Source: Bacteroidia bacterium (lineage in GTDB: Bacteria; Bacteroidota; Bacteroidia; Bacteroidales; Rikenellaceae). From it: 7,858 nucleotides of DNA. Position numbers and translations under genes: made by a program. Below the pieces are notes generated by a model. The model was not told the origin of the DNA and did no database searches. It saw nothing but the letters and a program-made list of their open reading frames with translations. The stretch covers positions 1 to 7,858 of the forward strand of contig BNXD01000062.1 in assembly GCA_025999315.1 (NCBI GenBank), in the 5' to 3' direction. This document shows positions 1-6,308 of the stretch, piece by piece (positions within the stretch are counted from its first letter, which is position 1; every line of letters starts with the position of its first letter).

Positions 1-47
1 CCCCTTGTCGGCCCCATCGCCCTTTCATCGGCCCCCCCACCGGCTCT

Positions 48-1331
48 TTACTTGATCTCCACCCTGAGCAGAGGCATACGGGAGAGGAGCTCCTCGGTGT
101 AGATGCGGGCGTCGATCAGCGTATCGAACGAGCCGACGATGAACAGGACCTCCTTGACCCCGGGATTGCCAGCCGCACCAGCCGCACCAGCCGCACCCAC
201 TGCGCCTGAAGCGCCGCTGCCGGTCGAGCCGCCCGTCCCGCCGGCCTTGCTGCGTGTAACCTCCCTGTCGCCCTGGCTTCGGATCGCCTCGAGGGCCTCG
301 CGGGTCTGGTTCTCGGCCACGGCGACCTCCACCCGAAAGCGTGTGCCTGCCGCCTCGGCCGCGGCGCTCTCTTGAGAGATATTGCGCAGGCGTCCCTCCT
401 CCCACACCACCACCTCGGGTTTGGTCCCCCGGATGGCGGCCTTGCGGACGATCGCCAGCCCCGCCAGAGCCTCGCGCAAAGTGGCGTAACCCCCTGCATA
501 GTAGTTATATTGTCCCTTTTGTCCCACCGCGGCCACCGGGCTGAGTCCTTTGAAGATCGTTGTCGGCTGCGCTGTCGGGTAGCTGCCGGTCAGGATGCGG
601 TAGACGATCCCCTTGTCGTAGATCGTGCACGCCGGGATCGGGTTCTTGAGGCCATATACAGGCGTTGCCCCGAGTTTCACCGGGCTGTAATCGATGAAAT
701 TCATCCGTCGCAGCTCGATGGGGCGGAAATCGAAATCCGCACCGGTCAGTTGCTTTTCGGCGCGAGTCAACGAGTCGCCCGCGGCGCCGAGCCCGAGCGT
801 CGCGGCGATCCGCATTTCATAATCGAGCAACAACCCCTTCTCGCTGCGGTAGCGTATCATCGCCGGAGATACTGTCTCGTCGTGGCGGGTCTGGGTCTCG
901 ACCTGACACTCGCGCGCCTGACGCTCGAAGCGCATCAGCAACTCGCGGTGGCCCAGCTTGTCGAGGATATAGTTGTAGCAGTAGCTTTTGTTGTCGAAAA
1001 TCGTGCTCCACACACCGAGCGTCGTGTCGGCCAGTGTGTTATTGGCCTGTTCCAGAGTCTTGTAGCGCGCCAGAAGAGTGTCGGCCCGCGCAGCGGAGGT
1101 CGCGTTGTTGTACTCCCCGGCCAGCAGGGTCATCGTGCGGTAGTTGTCGGCAAACGTTCCGGCCATGGCAGCCACTGCCGCCTCCTTCTGCTGCGCCGCC
1201 AGCAGCTCGGCGTGATCTTCACGCGCGAGCAACCCCCTGACCGTATCGCTGCGCACCAGATCGGCCCCCTTCGCACCGGCATTCAGCGCAAAAGCGAGCA
1301 GCAAAACAGCGATCGGAAGCGAGCTTTTCAT
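48..1331 (-). CDS. Secreted protein with SPOR-like repeats
   Basis: A 427-residue protein if started at the ATG at 1331. An upstream in-frame TTG at 1352 is rejected because the ATG places a clean signal peptide at the N terminus (basic start, hydrophobic residues about 5-16, likely cleavage after Ala-Gly-Ala at 18-20). Residues about 25-200 are mostly helical and charged, with no family I recognise. Residues about 241-318 resemble the SPOR-like domain of Bacteroidota envelope proteins: a GIVYRILTGSY opening strand, a GQYNYYAGGY turn with the aromatic-Gly pattern, an ATLREAL helix and a closing VVVWEEGRLRNIS strand. A second, shorter SPOR-like half (about 330-350 and 393-427, with VLFIVGSFDTLIDA) is split by a Gly/Ala-rich linker at 363-391. 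SPOR domains generally bind denuded peptidoglycan glycan, so a periplasmic, wall-associated role is plausible but inferred. It starts 24 bases after the trkH stop and is probably co-transcribed with it. The precise function is unknown. Confidence 0.8.
   Translation of the reverse strand: MKSSLPIAVLLLAFALNAGAKGADLVRSDTVRGLLAREDHAELLAAQQKEAAVAAMAGTFADNYRTMTLLAGEYNNATSAARADTLLARYKTLEQANNTLADTTLGVWSTIFDNKSYCYNYILDKLGHRELLMRFERQARECQVETQTRHDETVSPAMIRYRSEKGLLLDYEMRIAATLGLGAAGDSLTRAEKQLTGADFDFRPIELRRMNFIDYSPVKLGATPVYGLKNPIPACTIYDKGIVYRILTGSYPTAQPTTIFKGLSPVAAVGQKGQYNYYAGGYATLREALAGLAIVRKAAIRGTKPEVVVWEEGRLRNISQESAAAEAAGTRFRVEVAVAENQTREALEAIRSQGDREVTRSKAGGTGGSTGSGASGAVGAAGAAGAAGNPGVKEVLFIVGSFDTLIDARIYTEELLSRMPLLRVEIK
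171..197. repeat. Three perfect 9-bp tandem repeats, Gly-Ala-Ala codons
   Basis: The unit agccgcacc occurs three times without mismatch on the plus strand. On the coding (minus) strand it supplies Gly-Ala-Ala triplets inside the linker of the SPOR-like protein (residues about 379-387). The unit length is a multiple of three, so gain or loss of copies would change linker length without a frameshift. Confidence 0.85.
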
Positions 1332-1355
1332 GACGGTGTCGATTTTTCGCAACTT

Positions 1356-2801
1356 TTATCTCCACCAGCGGAGCATAAAGAACTGTATCAGGCCGAATAT
1401 TTCGAGACGTCCCAGGAGCATCAGCATGGGGAGGAAGGTCTTCACGAAGGGGGAGAGGGTGGCGTAGTTGTTCATCGAGCCGACCTTGCCCAGACCGGGG
1501 CCGACATTGCCCACACTGGCCACGGTGGCGGTGAAGGCAGTGGTGAGGTCTTCGCCTGCGGTGGTCAGCACGATCGTCCCCAGCAGCAGCAACAGCATGT
1601 AGACAAATATGAACGTCATGCCGGCCCCGACGAGCGGCTCTTCCTGGACGACATTGTCTATCTTTATGCGTATCACGGCATTGGGATGACGCTGGCGCAA
1701 CAGCCCGGCGCGCACGGTCTTCATGGCGAGCCACACCCTGTCGGCCTTCAGTCCGCCGCTGGTCGAGCCGGCGCATGCGCACTGTATCGACACAAAGACG
1801 ATCATAACCATGGCCAGCGGCGTCCACAGATTGACATCGGCGGTGGCGAAGCCGCTGGTCGACGCATAGGCCGCCACCTGGAAGGACGAATAGCGCAGGG
1901 CGCTCCACAGCGAGTCGTAGGTGTGGTTGCCCCACAGGCTGAGGGCTATGACCACCGCGACGACCGCGATGCACAACAGGTAGTATCGGCTCACCTCGGA
2001 GGTGAAAATGTTTTTGGATTTGCCGCTTATCGTGCCGAATATCAGTCCGAAATGGATGCCCGACAACACCATGAACATCATCACGACGCTCTCGATCCAG
2101 GCGTTGTTCCAGAAGGCGATGCTGTTGTTTTTGGTCGAGAAGCCGCCGGTGGCCACGGTCGACATCGCCGTATTGACGCTGTCGAACCACGACATGCCCG
2201 CCACGCGCAACAGCAGCGTCTCGGTCAGCGTCATACCGACATAGACCACGATCAGGATGGTGGCAATGGTCTGCGCCTTGTAGCGAAAGTTGTCGCGCGC
2301 CATGGGCGAGAGCTCGGTTTTCGAGAGCGAGCTTTTGTAGCGCCCCAGCGAGGGCATGATCAGCAGGGTGAACATCACAACCCCCACACCGCCAAGCCAA
2401 TGGGTCGACGAACGCCAGAAGAGCAATCCGGCCGGCAACGCCTCCACATCGACGATGGTCGTGGCCCCGGTGGTGGTGAAGCCCGACACCGACTCGAACC
2501 ACGAATTGACCGGCGAGAACTCCCCGCCCCAAAGCAGGAAGGGGAACATCCCCACCACGCACGACAACAGCCACGCCCCCACCACGATGACATAACTCTC
2601 GCGGGTGTTGATCTCCGACCGCTCCCTGACGAAGATCATCGGGAAAGCCCCCATCACGGCGGTCAGCCCGGCCGAAAAAAGCAGCGGATAGAGGGCCGAA
2701 TCGCCATAATACATCATCGACACGCACGCCGAAAGGAGCATGAATATGGCGTCGAGCAGCAATACTATGCCTATGTACTTGAGTATGAGATTGAATCTCA
2801 C
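1356..2801 (-). CDS. trkH: TrkH-family potassium uptake transporter subunit
   Basis: A 481-residue polytopic membrane protein, close to the usual TrkH length, that should form the K+-conducting subunit of a Trk/Ktr system in the inner membrane. All four pore-loop repeats are visible: SGFTTTGAT (106-114), STVATGGFST (214-223), STSGFATA (314-321) and ASVGNVGPGLG (428-438), each with the filter glycine. The third repeat is followed by the conserved AGSTSGGLK segment (344-352), which corresponds to the gating-loop region, and the fourth by GRLEIFG (464-470), whose arginine matches the pore arginine of characterised TrkH proteins. About ten hydrophobic segments are apparent. The start is a GTG one base beyond the TAA of the preceding gene; the following MRFNLILKYIG is a normal TrkH beginning, and no better start lies nearby. 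Its cytoplasmic partner TrkA (NAD/nucleotide-binding RCK protein) is not in the window, although in many Bacteroidota I recall it lying beside trkH. Translation is probably coupled to the upstream HAMP protein gene. Confidence 0.95.
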   Translation of the reverse strand: MRFNLILKYIGIVLLLDAIFMLLSACVSMMYYGDSALYPLLFSAGLTAVMGAFPMIFVRERSEINTRESYVIVVGAWLLSCVVGMFPFLLWGGEFSPVNSWFESVSGFTTTGATTIVDVEALPAGLLFWRSSTHWLGGVGVVMFTLLIMPSLGRYKSSLSKTELSPMARDNFRYKAQTIATILIVVYVGMTLTETLLLRVAGMSWFDSVNTAMSTVATGGFSTKNNSIAFWNNAWIESVVMMFMVLSGIHFGLIFGTISGKSKNIFTSEVSRYYLLCIAVVAVVIALSLWGNHTYDSLWSALRYSSFQVAAYASTSGFATADVNLWTPLAMVMIVFVSIQCACAGSTSGGLKADRVWLAMKTVRAGLLRQRHPNAVIRIKIDNVVQEEPLVGAGMTFIFVYMLLLLLGTIVLTTAGEDLTTAFTATVASVGNVGPGLGKVGSMNNYATLSPFVKTFLPMLMLLGRLEIFGLIQFFMLRWWR

Positions 2802-2802
2802 G

Positions 2803-3555
2803 TTACGTCTCTTTTTTGCTCTTGCCGGTGGCGATCAGATCGCCGATGCTCTCCTTGAGCTGGTACACTTCGTCCCGCCCGTCCATCTTCACGTCGAACG
2901 CTATTTTGTAGCGCAGGTAACCCTCCAGGGCCCGCCGCATCGCCACCACAGGTTTGATATAGTAAAGGTCCAGCAGAAAGAAGAACATGCCGATGATCGT
3001 TACCATGACAGCCATCATCAGCAGGGCCGGTGTGGCGGAGTTGTGGGCCCGGCGTTCGAGCGCCGCCGCCCGCTGGCGAAAGAGCGTCTCGTTGGAGGAG
3101 GCGTATTGGCCTATTGCCTTGAGCAGGTCGCCATAGACGGCATTGTACGGTCCTCCGTACCACCGGCTGTTCTCCTCGACATGCGGCGAGAACAGGCGTC
3201 CGTCCACCGCGTAGACAAACCGGTCGCGGGCCGCAAGCAGAGCCTCGACCTGCGTCAGATCGCGCACCGTGGCCGTAGCCTCGTTCATGGCGGCGTCAAA
3301 ACGCGCGCGGGCCTGTTCATAGTGCTCCGAGTAGTATGGTTTGCCCGATACGACCCGCTGGAGTATCGCCGCGTTCTGCTCCTGCAAAGCATCGGACATC
3401 GCCCTCGACAGATCGACGTTGAGCGTGCCCGCCGAAAGGATCGTCCGCGTCTGGCGGCTCAGGCTGCTGAACTGAAACAGCGAGATGAGCACCGACAGCA
3501 ACATCAGCATCCCGATGCAGACAAAGCCCAACGCTATTTTTTTGCGAATGCCCAT
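2803..3555 (-). CDS. Membrane sensor-like protein with HAMP domain, no output domain
   Basis: A 250-residue protein with an ATG start, first gene of the operon. TM1 is at about 7-29 after a basic GIRKK start. Residues about 30-173 form an extracytoplasmic, largely helical region resembling the four-helix-bundle sensor modules of chemoreceptors and Bacteroidota histidine kinases, including an aromatic patch at RWYGGPYNAVY (131-141). TM2 is at about 176-198. A HAMP-like segment follows (199-243), with the conserved proline in YIKPVVAMRRAL and the Asp-Glu of GRDEVYQLKESIGDL. The protein then stops at GKSKKET: no DHp, ATPase, methyl-accepting, cyclase or GGDEF domain follows, and the next frame is clearly trkH. 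It is therefore either a stand-alone receptor working through a partner or an accessory subunit. No frameshift is needed to explain the ending, since its TAA is one base from the trkH start. The domain assignment is good; the ligand and function are unknown. Confidence 0.85.
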   Translation of the reverse strand: MGIRKKIALGFVCIGMLMLLSVLISLFQFSSLSRQTRTILSAGTLNVDLSRAMSDALQEQNAAILQRVVSGKPYYSEHYEQARARFDAAMNEATATVRDLTQVEALLAARDRFVYAVDGRLFSPHVEENSRWYGGPYNAVYGDLLKAIGQYASSNETLFRQRAAALERRAHNSATPALLMMAVMVTIIGMFFFLLDLYYIKPVVAMRRALEGYLRYKIAFDVKMDGRDEVYQLKESIGDLIATGKSKKET

Positions 3556-3593
3556 AGAGGTCGGCTAATTTTTTGCTATCTGTTTTCAGACAA

Positions 3594-3625
3594 CAAAGTT
3601 AAGATTTTTTATCTCGATTTGTCAA
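3594..3625 (-). promoter_or_regulatory. Bacteroidota-type promoter for the HAMP-trkH-SPOR operon
   Basis: On the minus strand TAACTTTG (plus 3594-3601) matches the -7 consensus TAnnTTTG exactly. A TTGAC sequence (plus 3621-3625) lies 19 bases upstream; counted from TTG the gap is 21 bases, within the 19-21 expected for the -33 element. Transcription would begin near 3588-3590, giving a leader of about 35 nt before the ATG at 3555. The flanking DNA is distinctly A+T-rich compared with the surrounding genes. Confidence 0.72.
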
Positions 3626-3678
3626 TACTGTGTTGGAAAAAACAGAGCGTTGCCGGGGGCGGTTCTCTCTTATGCTGC

Positions 3679-3686
3679 TACCTTTG
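3679..3686 (+). promoter_or_regulatory. Bacteroidota-type -7 element upstream of gcvT
   Basis: TACCTTTG fits TAnnTTTG exactly and would give a leader of about 20 nt before the gcvT ATG at 3711. There is no good TTG at the expected -33 spacing (the nearest, at 3650-3652, is 26 bases upstream), so this half of the promoter is weak. Its position argues against a gcvT start upstream of 3690. Confidence 0.55.
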
Positions 3687-3710
3687 TCGGGGAAAAACAA
3701 AAGTCGGGAG

Positions 3711-4808
3711 ATGAAAACCACCCCTTTCACACCGTTTCACGTTGCAGCCGGAGCGCGAATGGTCCCTTTTGCCGGTTACAACATGCCCGTGGAGTTCACT
3801 GGCATCACCGACGAACACCTCACTGTCCGCAGCGCCGCCGGTCTGTTCGACGTGAGCCACATGGGCGAGATATGGGTCAGGGGAGAGCGGGCTGAGGCGT
3901 TTCTGCAGAACATGCTCTCCAACGACCTCTCGACGCTTGTCGACGGGGGGGTGCAGTATACCTGCCTGCCCAACGAGCAGGGCGGGATCGTGGACGATGT
4001 GATGGTCTACCGTTTCTCTCCGGTGGAGTACCTGCTGGTGGTCAATGCCTCCGGCGTCGAGAAGGACTGGCGGCACCTGCTGCGCTATGCTCCGCGGTTC
4101 GGCCTGCGAGAGGGGGTGGAGCTGGTCAACGACTCCGACCGCCTGGCCCAGGTGGCGTTGCAGGGACCCTGGGCGATGAAGATAGCGCAGTCGGTGTGCG
4201 ACTTTGACGTGCTGAACATGAGGCCTTTCAGGGTTGCACAGGGCGCTGTGGCGAACATCCCGGAGGCGATGCTCGCCACGACGGGCTATACGGGCAGCGG
4301 CGGATGTGAGATCTTCGTCCCGGCGGCAGATGCGCCTCGCTTGTGGGAGGCGCTATGGGAGGTCGGGGGGCCGATGGGAATGAAAAACATCGGCCTCGGA
4401 GCGCGCGACACGTTGCGGCTCGAGAAAGGCTATTGCCTCTACGGCAACGATATAGACGACACTACCTCGCCCATCGAGGCGGGGTTGTGGTGGATCACCA
4501 AGCTTGCTGCGGGCAAGGATTTTCCGGGCCGCGCGATCATTGAACGTCAAGCTGTGGAGGGTATCTCGCGCCGATTGGTTGGTTTCTGCCTCACCGAACG
4601 CGGCGTTCCGCGCCACGGCTACCCGATCGCCGCCCCCTCGGGGCAGATCATCGGGTGCGTTACCTCGGGGACCCTCTCCCCGATGTTGAGGGAGGGCATC
4701 GGCATGGGCTATGTTCGGCCCGAGTATGCCCAACCGGAGAGCGAGATAGCCATCGTGATCCGCGACCGCCCGATCCCCGCCCGCGTGGTCAGGCCTCCGT
4801 TTGTCTGA
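3711..4808 (+). CDS. gcvT: Aminomethyltransferase, glycine cleavage T protein
   Basis: A 365-residue protein, the usual length for GcvT. In the cytoplasm it takes the aminomethyl group from lipoylated H protein and passes the one-carbon unit to tetrahydrofolate, releasing ammonia and leaving 5,10-methylene-THF. Family motifs appear in order: PFAGYNMPVEF (19-29), DVSHMGEI (47-54), the GGIVDDVMVYR segment with the catalytic-region Asp-Asp pair at 95-96, ALQGPWA (149-155), TGYTGSGGCEIF (191-202), GLGARDTLRLEKGYCLYGND (228-247) and GCVTSGTLSP (315-324). The ATG at 3711 is chosen because MKTTPFTPFH is a normal N terminus and a -7 element sits 25 bases upstream; the open frame back to 3630 would begin before that element. 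A GGGAG directly abuts the ATG, too close to act as a standard ribosome binding site. gcvP and gcvH are not in the window, so the gene appears monocistronic and divergent from the trkH operon. Confidence 0.96.
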   Translation: MKTTPFTPFHVAAGARMVPFAGYNMPVEFTGITDEHLTVRSAAGLFDVSHMGEIWVRGERAEAFLQNMLSNDLSTLVDGGVQYTCLPNEQGGIVDDVMVYRFSPVEYLLVVNASGVEKDWRHLLRYAPRFGLREGVELVNDSDRLAQVALQGPWAMKIAQSVCDFDVLNMRPFRVAQGAVANIPEAMLATTGYTGSGGCEIFVPAADAPRLWEALWEVGGPMGMKNIGLGARDTLRLEKGYCLYGNDIDDTTSPIEAGLWWITKLAAGKDFPGRAIIERQAVEGISRRLVGFCLTERGVPRHGYPIAAPSGQIIGCVTSGTLSPMLREGIGMGYVRPEYAQPESEIAIVIRDRPIPARVVRPPFV

Positions 4809-4815
4809 TTAACGG

Positions 4816-4869
4816 GCGCAGCAGAGTTTGTATCTCCCTCTCCCGCCGTCTGCGGGACGCTCTCTGCGC
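4816..4869. other. Nested inverted repeat between convergent gcvT and mnmA
   Basis: The outer arms GCGCAG-c-AGAG (4816-4826) and CTCTCTGCGC (4860-4869) can pair over ten base pairs with one bulged C. Nested within is a perfect six-pair hairpin TCCCGC / GCGGGA (4841-4846 and 4852-4857) with loop CGTCT. It starts 8 bases after the gcvT stop and so could end or stabilise the gcvT transcript, but no T-tract follows on either strand. The spacer (4809-4941) holds no gene I can support. A further weak hairpin, GATGGGG / CC-t-CCATC, lies at 4884-4902. Confidence 0.35.
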
Positions 4870-4941
4870 GCGATGGCGGTGTCGATGGGGCTCGCCTCCA
4901 TCTTCGGGCTGCATAACGCACTATCGCCCACCGCTTAACGT

Positions 4942-6129
4942 CTATCTGTCGATCACCCCCGAGCCGAGCAGTTCCTCGCCGTCGTACCAGGCGGCGAACT
5001 GGCCGGCCGTGATGCCGCGCTGCTCACGATCGAAGATCACATACAATCCCTCCTCCCTCATCGTCAGGCGCGCCTGTTGCAGCGGCTGCCGATAGCGTAT
5101 GCGCACCAGGTAGCGACGCTCCTCGTCCGGGGTCATGGCCTTGTCGGGACGCACCCAGTGTATCTCCTCACGCTTGATCATCAGCCCCTTGCGCATCAGT
5201 CCGGGATGGTTGTCGCCCTGACCGACATAGACTGTGTTGGTTTCGGTGTCGGTGGCGATCACAAACAGGGGCTCCCTGCGCCCCCCTACGCCGAGCCCTT
5301 TGCGCTGGCCGATGGTGCGAAAGTGGGCTCCGTTGTGATGCCCGACCACCTCTCCGTCGGCGGGGGTGTAGCGGCAGGGCTCGACCCACGAGCGGAGTTC
5401 TTCGTCGGGGGGCAGCCCCTCACGCCGGGCGTATCCGGGCCACCGGGCGGCTATCTCTATGATCTCCCCCGGAATGACCTCGAGTTTTTGTTGCAGGAAC
5501 AGGGGCAGATCGACCTTGCCCACAAAACATATCCCCTGCGAATCCTTGCGTTTGGCGGTGGCCAGTTGCTGCTCGGCGGCGATCAGGCGCACCTGGCTTT
5601 TGAGCATGTCGCCGATGGGAAATATCGCTCTGCTAAGTTGTTTCTGTGAGAGTTGGCAGAGAAAATAACTCTGGTCCTTGCCCGGATCGCTGCCTGCGAG
5701 CAGTCGGCAGACCGTCCGCCCTTCGACCGCCGCGCTCTCCTTGCGGCAGTAGTGTCCCGTAGCGACCAGATCGGCCCCCAGACGGAACGCTTCGTCCATG
5801 AACAGGTCGAACTTGATCTCGCGGTTGCACAGCACGTCGGGGTTGGGCGTGCGGCCGCGAGCATACTCCCCGAACATATAGTCCACCACCCGGCGGCGGT
5901 ACTCTTCGCTCAGGTCGACCACATGAAACGGTATGTCGAGGCGTTTGGCCACCAGTTCGGCGAACATGCGGTCGTCGTACCACGGACAGTCGCCCGAGAG
6001 CGTCCCCTCGGTGTCGTGCCAGTTGATCATGAACAGTGCGACCACATCGTAGCCCTGCTCCTTGAGCAACCATGCCGCCACCGACGAGTCGACCCCTCCC
6101 GAAAGTCCTATAACAACGCGCTGTCCCAT
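4942..6129 (-). CDS. mnmA: tRNA-specific 2-thiouridylase MnmA
   Basis: A 395-residue cytoplasmic enzyme that thiolates U34 of the Glu, Gln and Lys tRNAs, using ATP to adenylate the base and sulfur delivered as a persulfide. The N-terminal PP-loop is IGLSGGVDSS (7-16). The first catalytic cysteine is Cys101 in PNPDVLCNREIKFD and the second is Cys201 in DSQGICFVGK. The GKDQSYFLCQL (150-160) and TIGQRKGLGVGG (272-283) signatures are intact, and the C-terminal barrel ends with the usual ITAGQFAAWYDGEELLGSGVI. About 30 extra residues (roughly 225-257) sit between GEIIEI and the GHHNGAHF segment compared with the shorter E. coli enzyme; I recall this as normal for Bacteroidota homologues. The ATG at 6129 is chosen over an in-frame TTG at 6150 because MGQRVVIGLSGG is the standard beginning and the -7 element lies between the two. 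It has no close operon partner here and converges on gcvT. Confidence 0.96.
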   Translation of the reverse strand: MGQRVVIGLSGGVDSSVAAWLLKEQGYDVVALFMINWHDTEGTLSGDCPWYDDRMFAELVAKRLDIPFHVVDLSEEYRRRVVDYMFGEYARGRTPNPDVLCNREIKFDLFMDEAFRLGADLVATGHYCRKESAAVEGRTVCRLLAGSDPGKDQSYFLCQLSQKQLSRAIFPIGDMLKSQVRLIAAEQQLATAKRKDSQGICFVGKVDLPLFLQQKLEVIPGEIIEIAARWPGYARREGLPPDEELRSWVEPCRYTPADGEVVGHHNGAHFRTIGQRKGLGVGGRREPLFVIATDTETNTVYVGQGDNHPGLMRKGLMIKREEIHWVRPDKAMTPDEERRYLVRIRYRQPLQQARLTMREEGLYVIFDREQRGITAGQFAAWYDGEELLGSGVIDR

Positions 6130-6137
6130 ACTTTCGG

Positions 6138-6145
6138 CAAAGATA
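6138..6145 (-). promoter_or_regulatory. Bacteroidota-type -7 element upstream of mnmA
   Basis: On the minus strand TATCTTTG matches TAnnTTTG. Its last base is only 8 bases before the ATG at 6129, so transcription would begin within a few bases of the start codon. No TTG occurs at the expected -33 spacing. It may be the real promoter (giving a near-leaderless mRNA) or a chance match, with the true start further upstream. Confidence 0.45.
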
Positions 6146-6214
6146 AGCAATTATAGGGACAGTTTAGTGATGTTTCGTCGCGGGCGTGAGGGCAGATTTG
6201 TGCGGCCCGCTGCA

Positions 6215-6257
6215 GACAAAAACAAGGAGGCCGACACCACTTTTGTGATGTCGGCCT
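6215..6257 (-). terminator. Intrinsic terminator of ppdK
   Basis: A perfect nine-pair stem AGGCCGACA / TGTCGGCCT (6228-6236 and 6249-6257) continues after one C/A mismatch into CAC / GTG around a TTTT loop. Read on the minus strand it is followed by CCTTGTTTTTGTC, a T-rich tail (plus 6213-6227). It lies about 52 bases beyond the ppdK stop and before the mnmA promoter region, so it should insulate mnmA from ppdK transcription. A second inverted pair GCGCGC-cttaaa-GCGCGC (6279-6296), between it and the ppdK stop, has no T-tract. Confidence 0.75.
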
Positions 6258-6308
6258 ACCTCTCGTTCACGCCCCATCGCGCGCCTTAAAGCGCGCCGGA
6301 GCGGGTGA

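Noticed and set aside
1..28. A possible start of a further operon gene on the minus strand (ATG at 28, reading MKGRWGRQG to the edge), 19 bases past the SPOR-like gene stop.
   Set aside because: Only nine codons are visible, so it cannot be told from a chance open frame; another ATG at 17 in a different frame is equally possible. The region otherwise shows a run of seven C and a repeated tcggcccc, with no terminator.
1219..2727. A 502-codon minus-strand frame overlapping trkH.
   Set aside because: Out-of-frame shadow of trkH and the following gene; Arg/Gly/His-rich and without membrane segments or motifs, while the trkH frame has all four pore loops.
372..2858. An 828-codon open frame on the plus strand, antisense to the SPOR-like protein gene and trkH.
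   Set aside because: Its translation is dominated by Arg, His, Gln, Gly and Glu with no recognisable domain. It spans two well-supported genes and their junction, and it is the mirror of G+C-rich codon usage on the minus strand. TrkH and the signal peptide/SPOR features clearly identify the coding strand.
3630..3710. N-terminal extension of gcvT from the GTG at 3630.
   Set aside because: It would begin upstream of the TACCTTTG -7 element, adds residues not found in GcvT proteins, and the ATG at 3711 gives the normal N terminus.
2740..3714. A 324-codon plus-strand frame antisense to the HAMP protein.
   Set aside because: Crosses the divergent promoter region and lacks any domain; the opposite strand carries TM, HAMP and a matching promoter.
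5077..6156. Two plus-strand frames (5077-5649, 5653-6156) antisense to mnmA.
   Set aside because: mnmA on the minus strand has complete catalytic motifs over this stretch; these frames are compositional shadows.
6279..6296. GCGCGC-cttaaa-GCGCGC inverted repeat as a terminator or operator.
   Set aside because: GCGCGC is self-complementary and common in G+C-rich DNA, no T-tract follows, and a better terminator lies just downstream of ppdK at 6215-6257.
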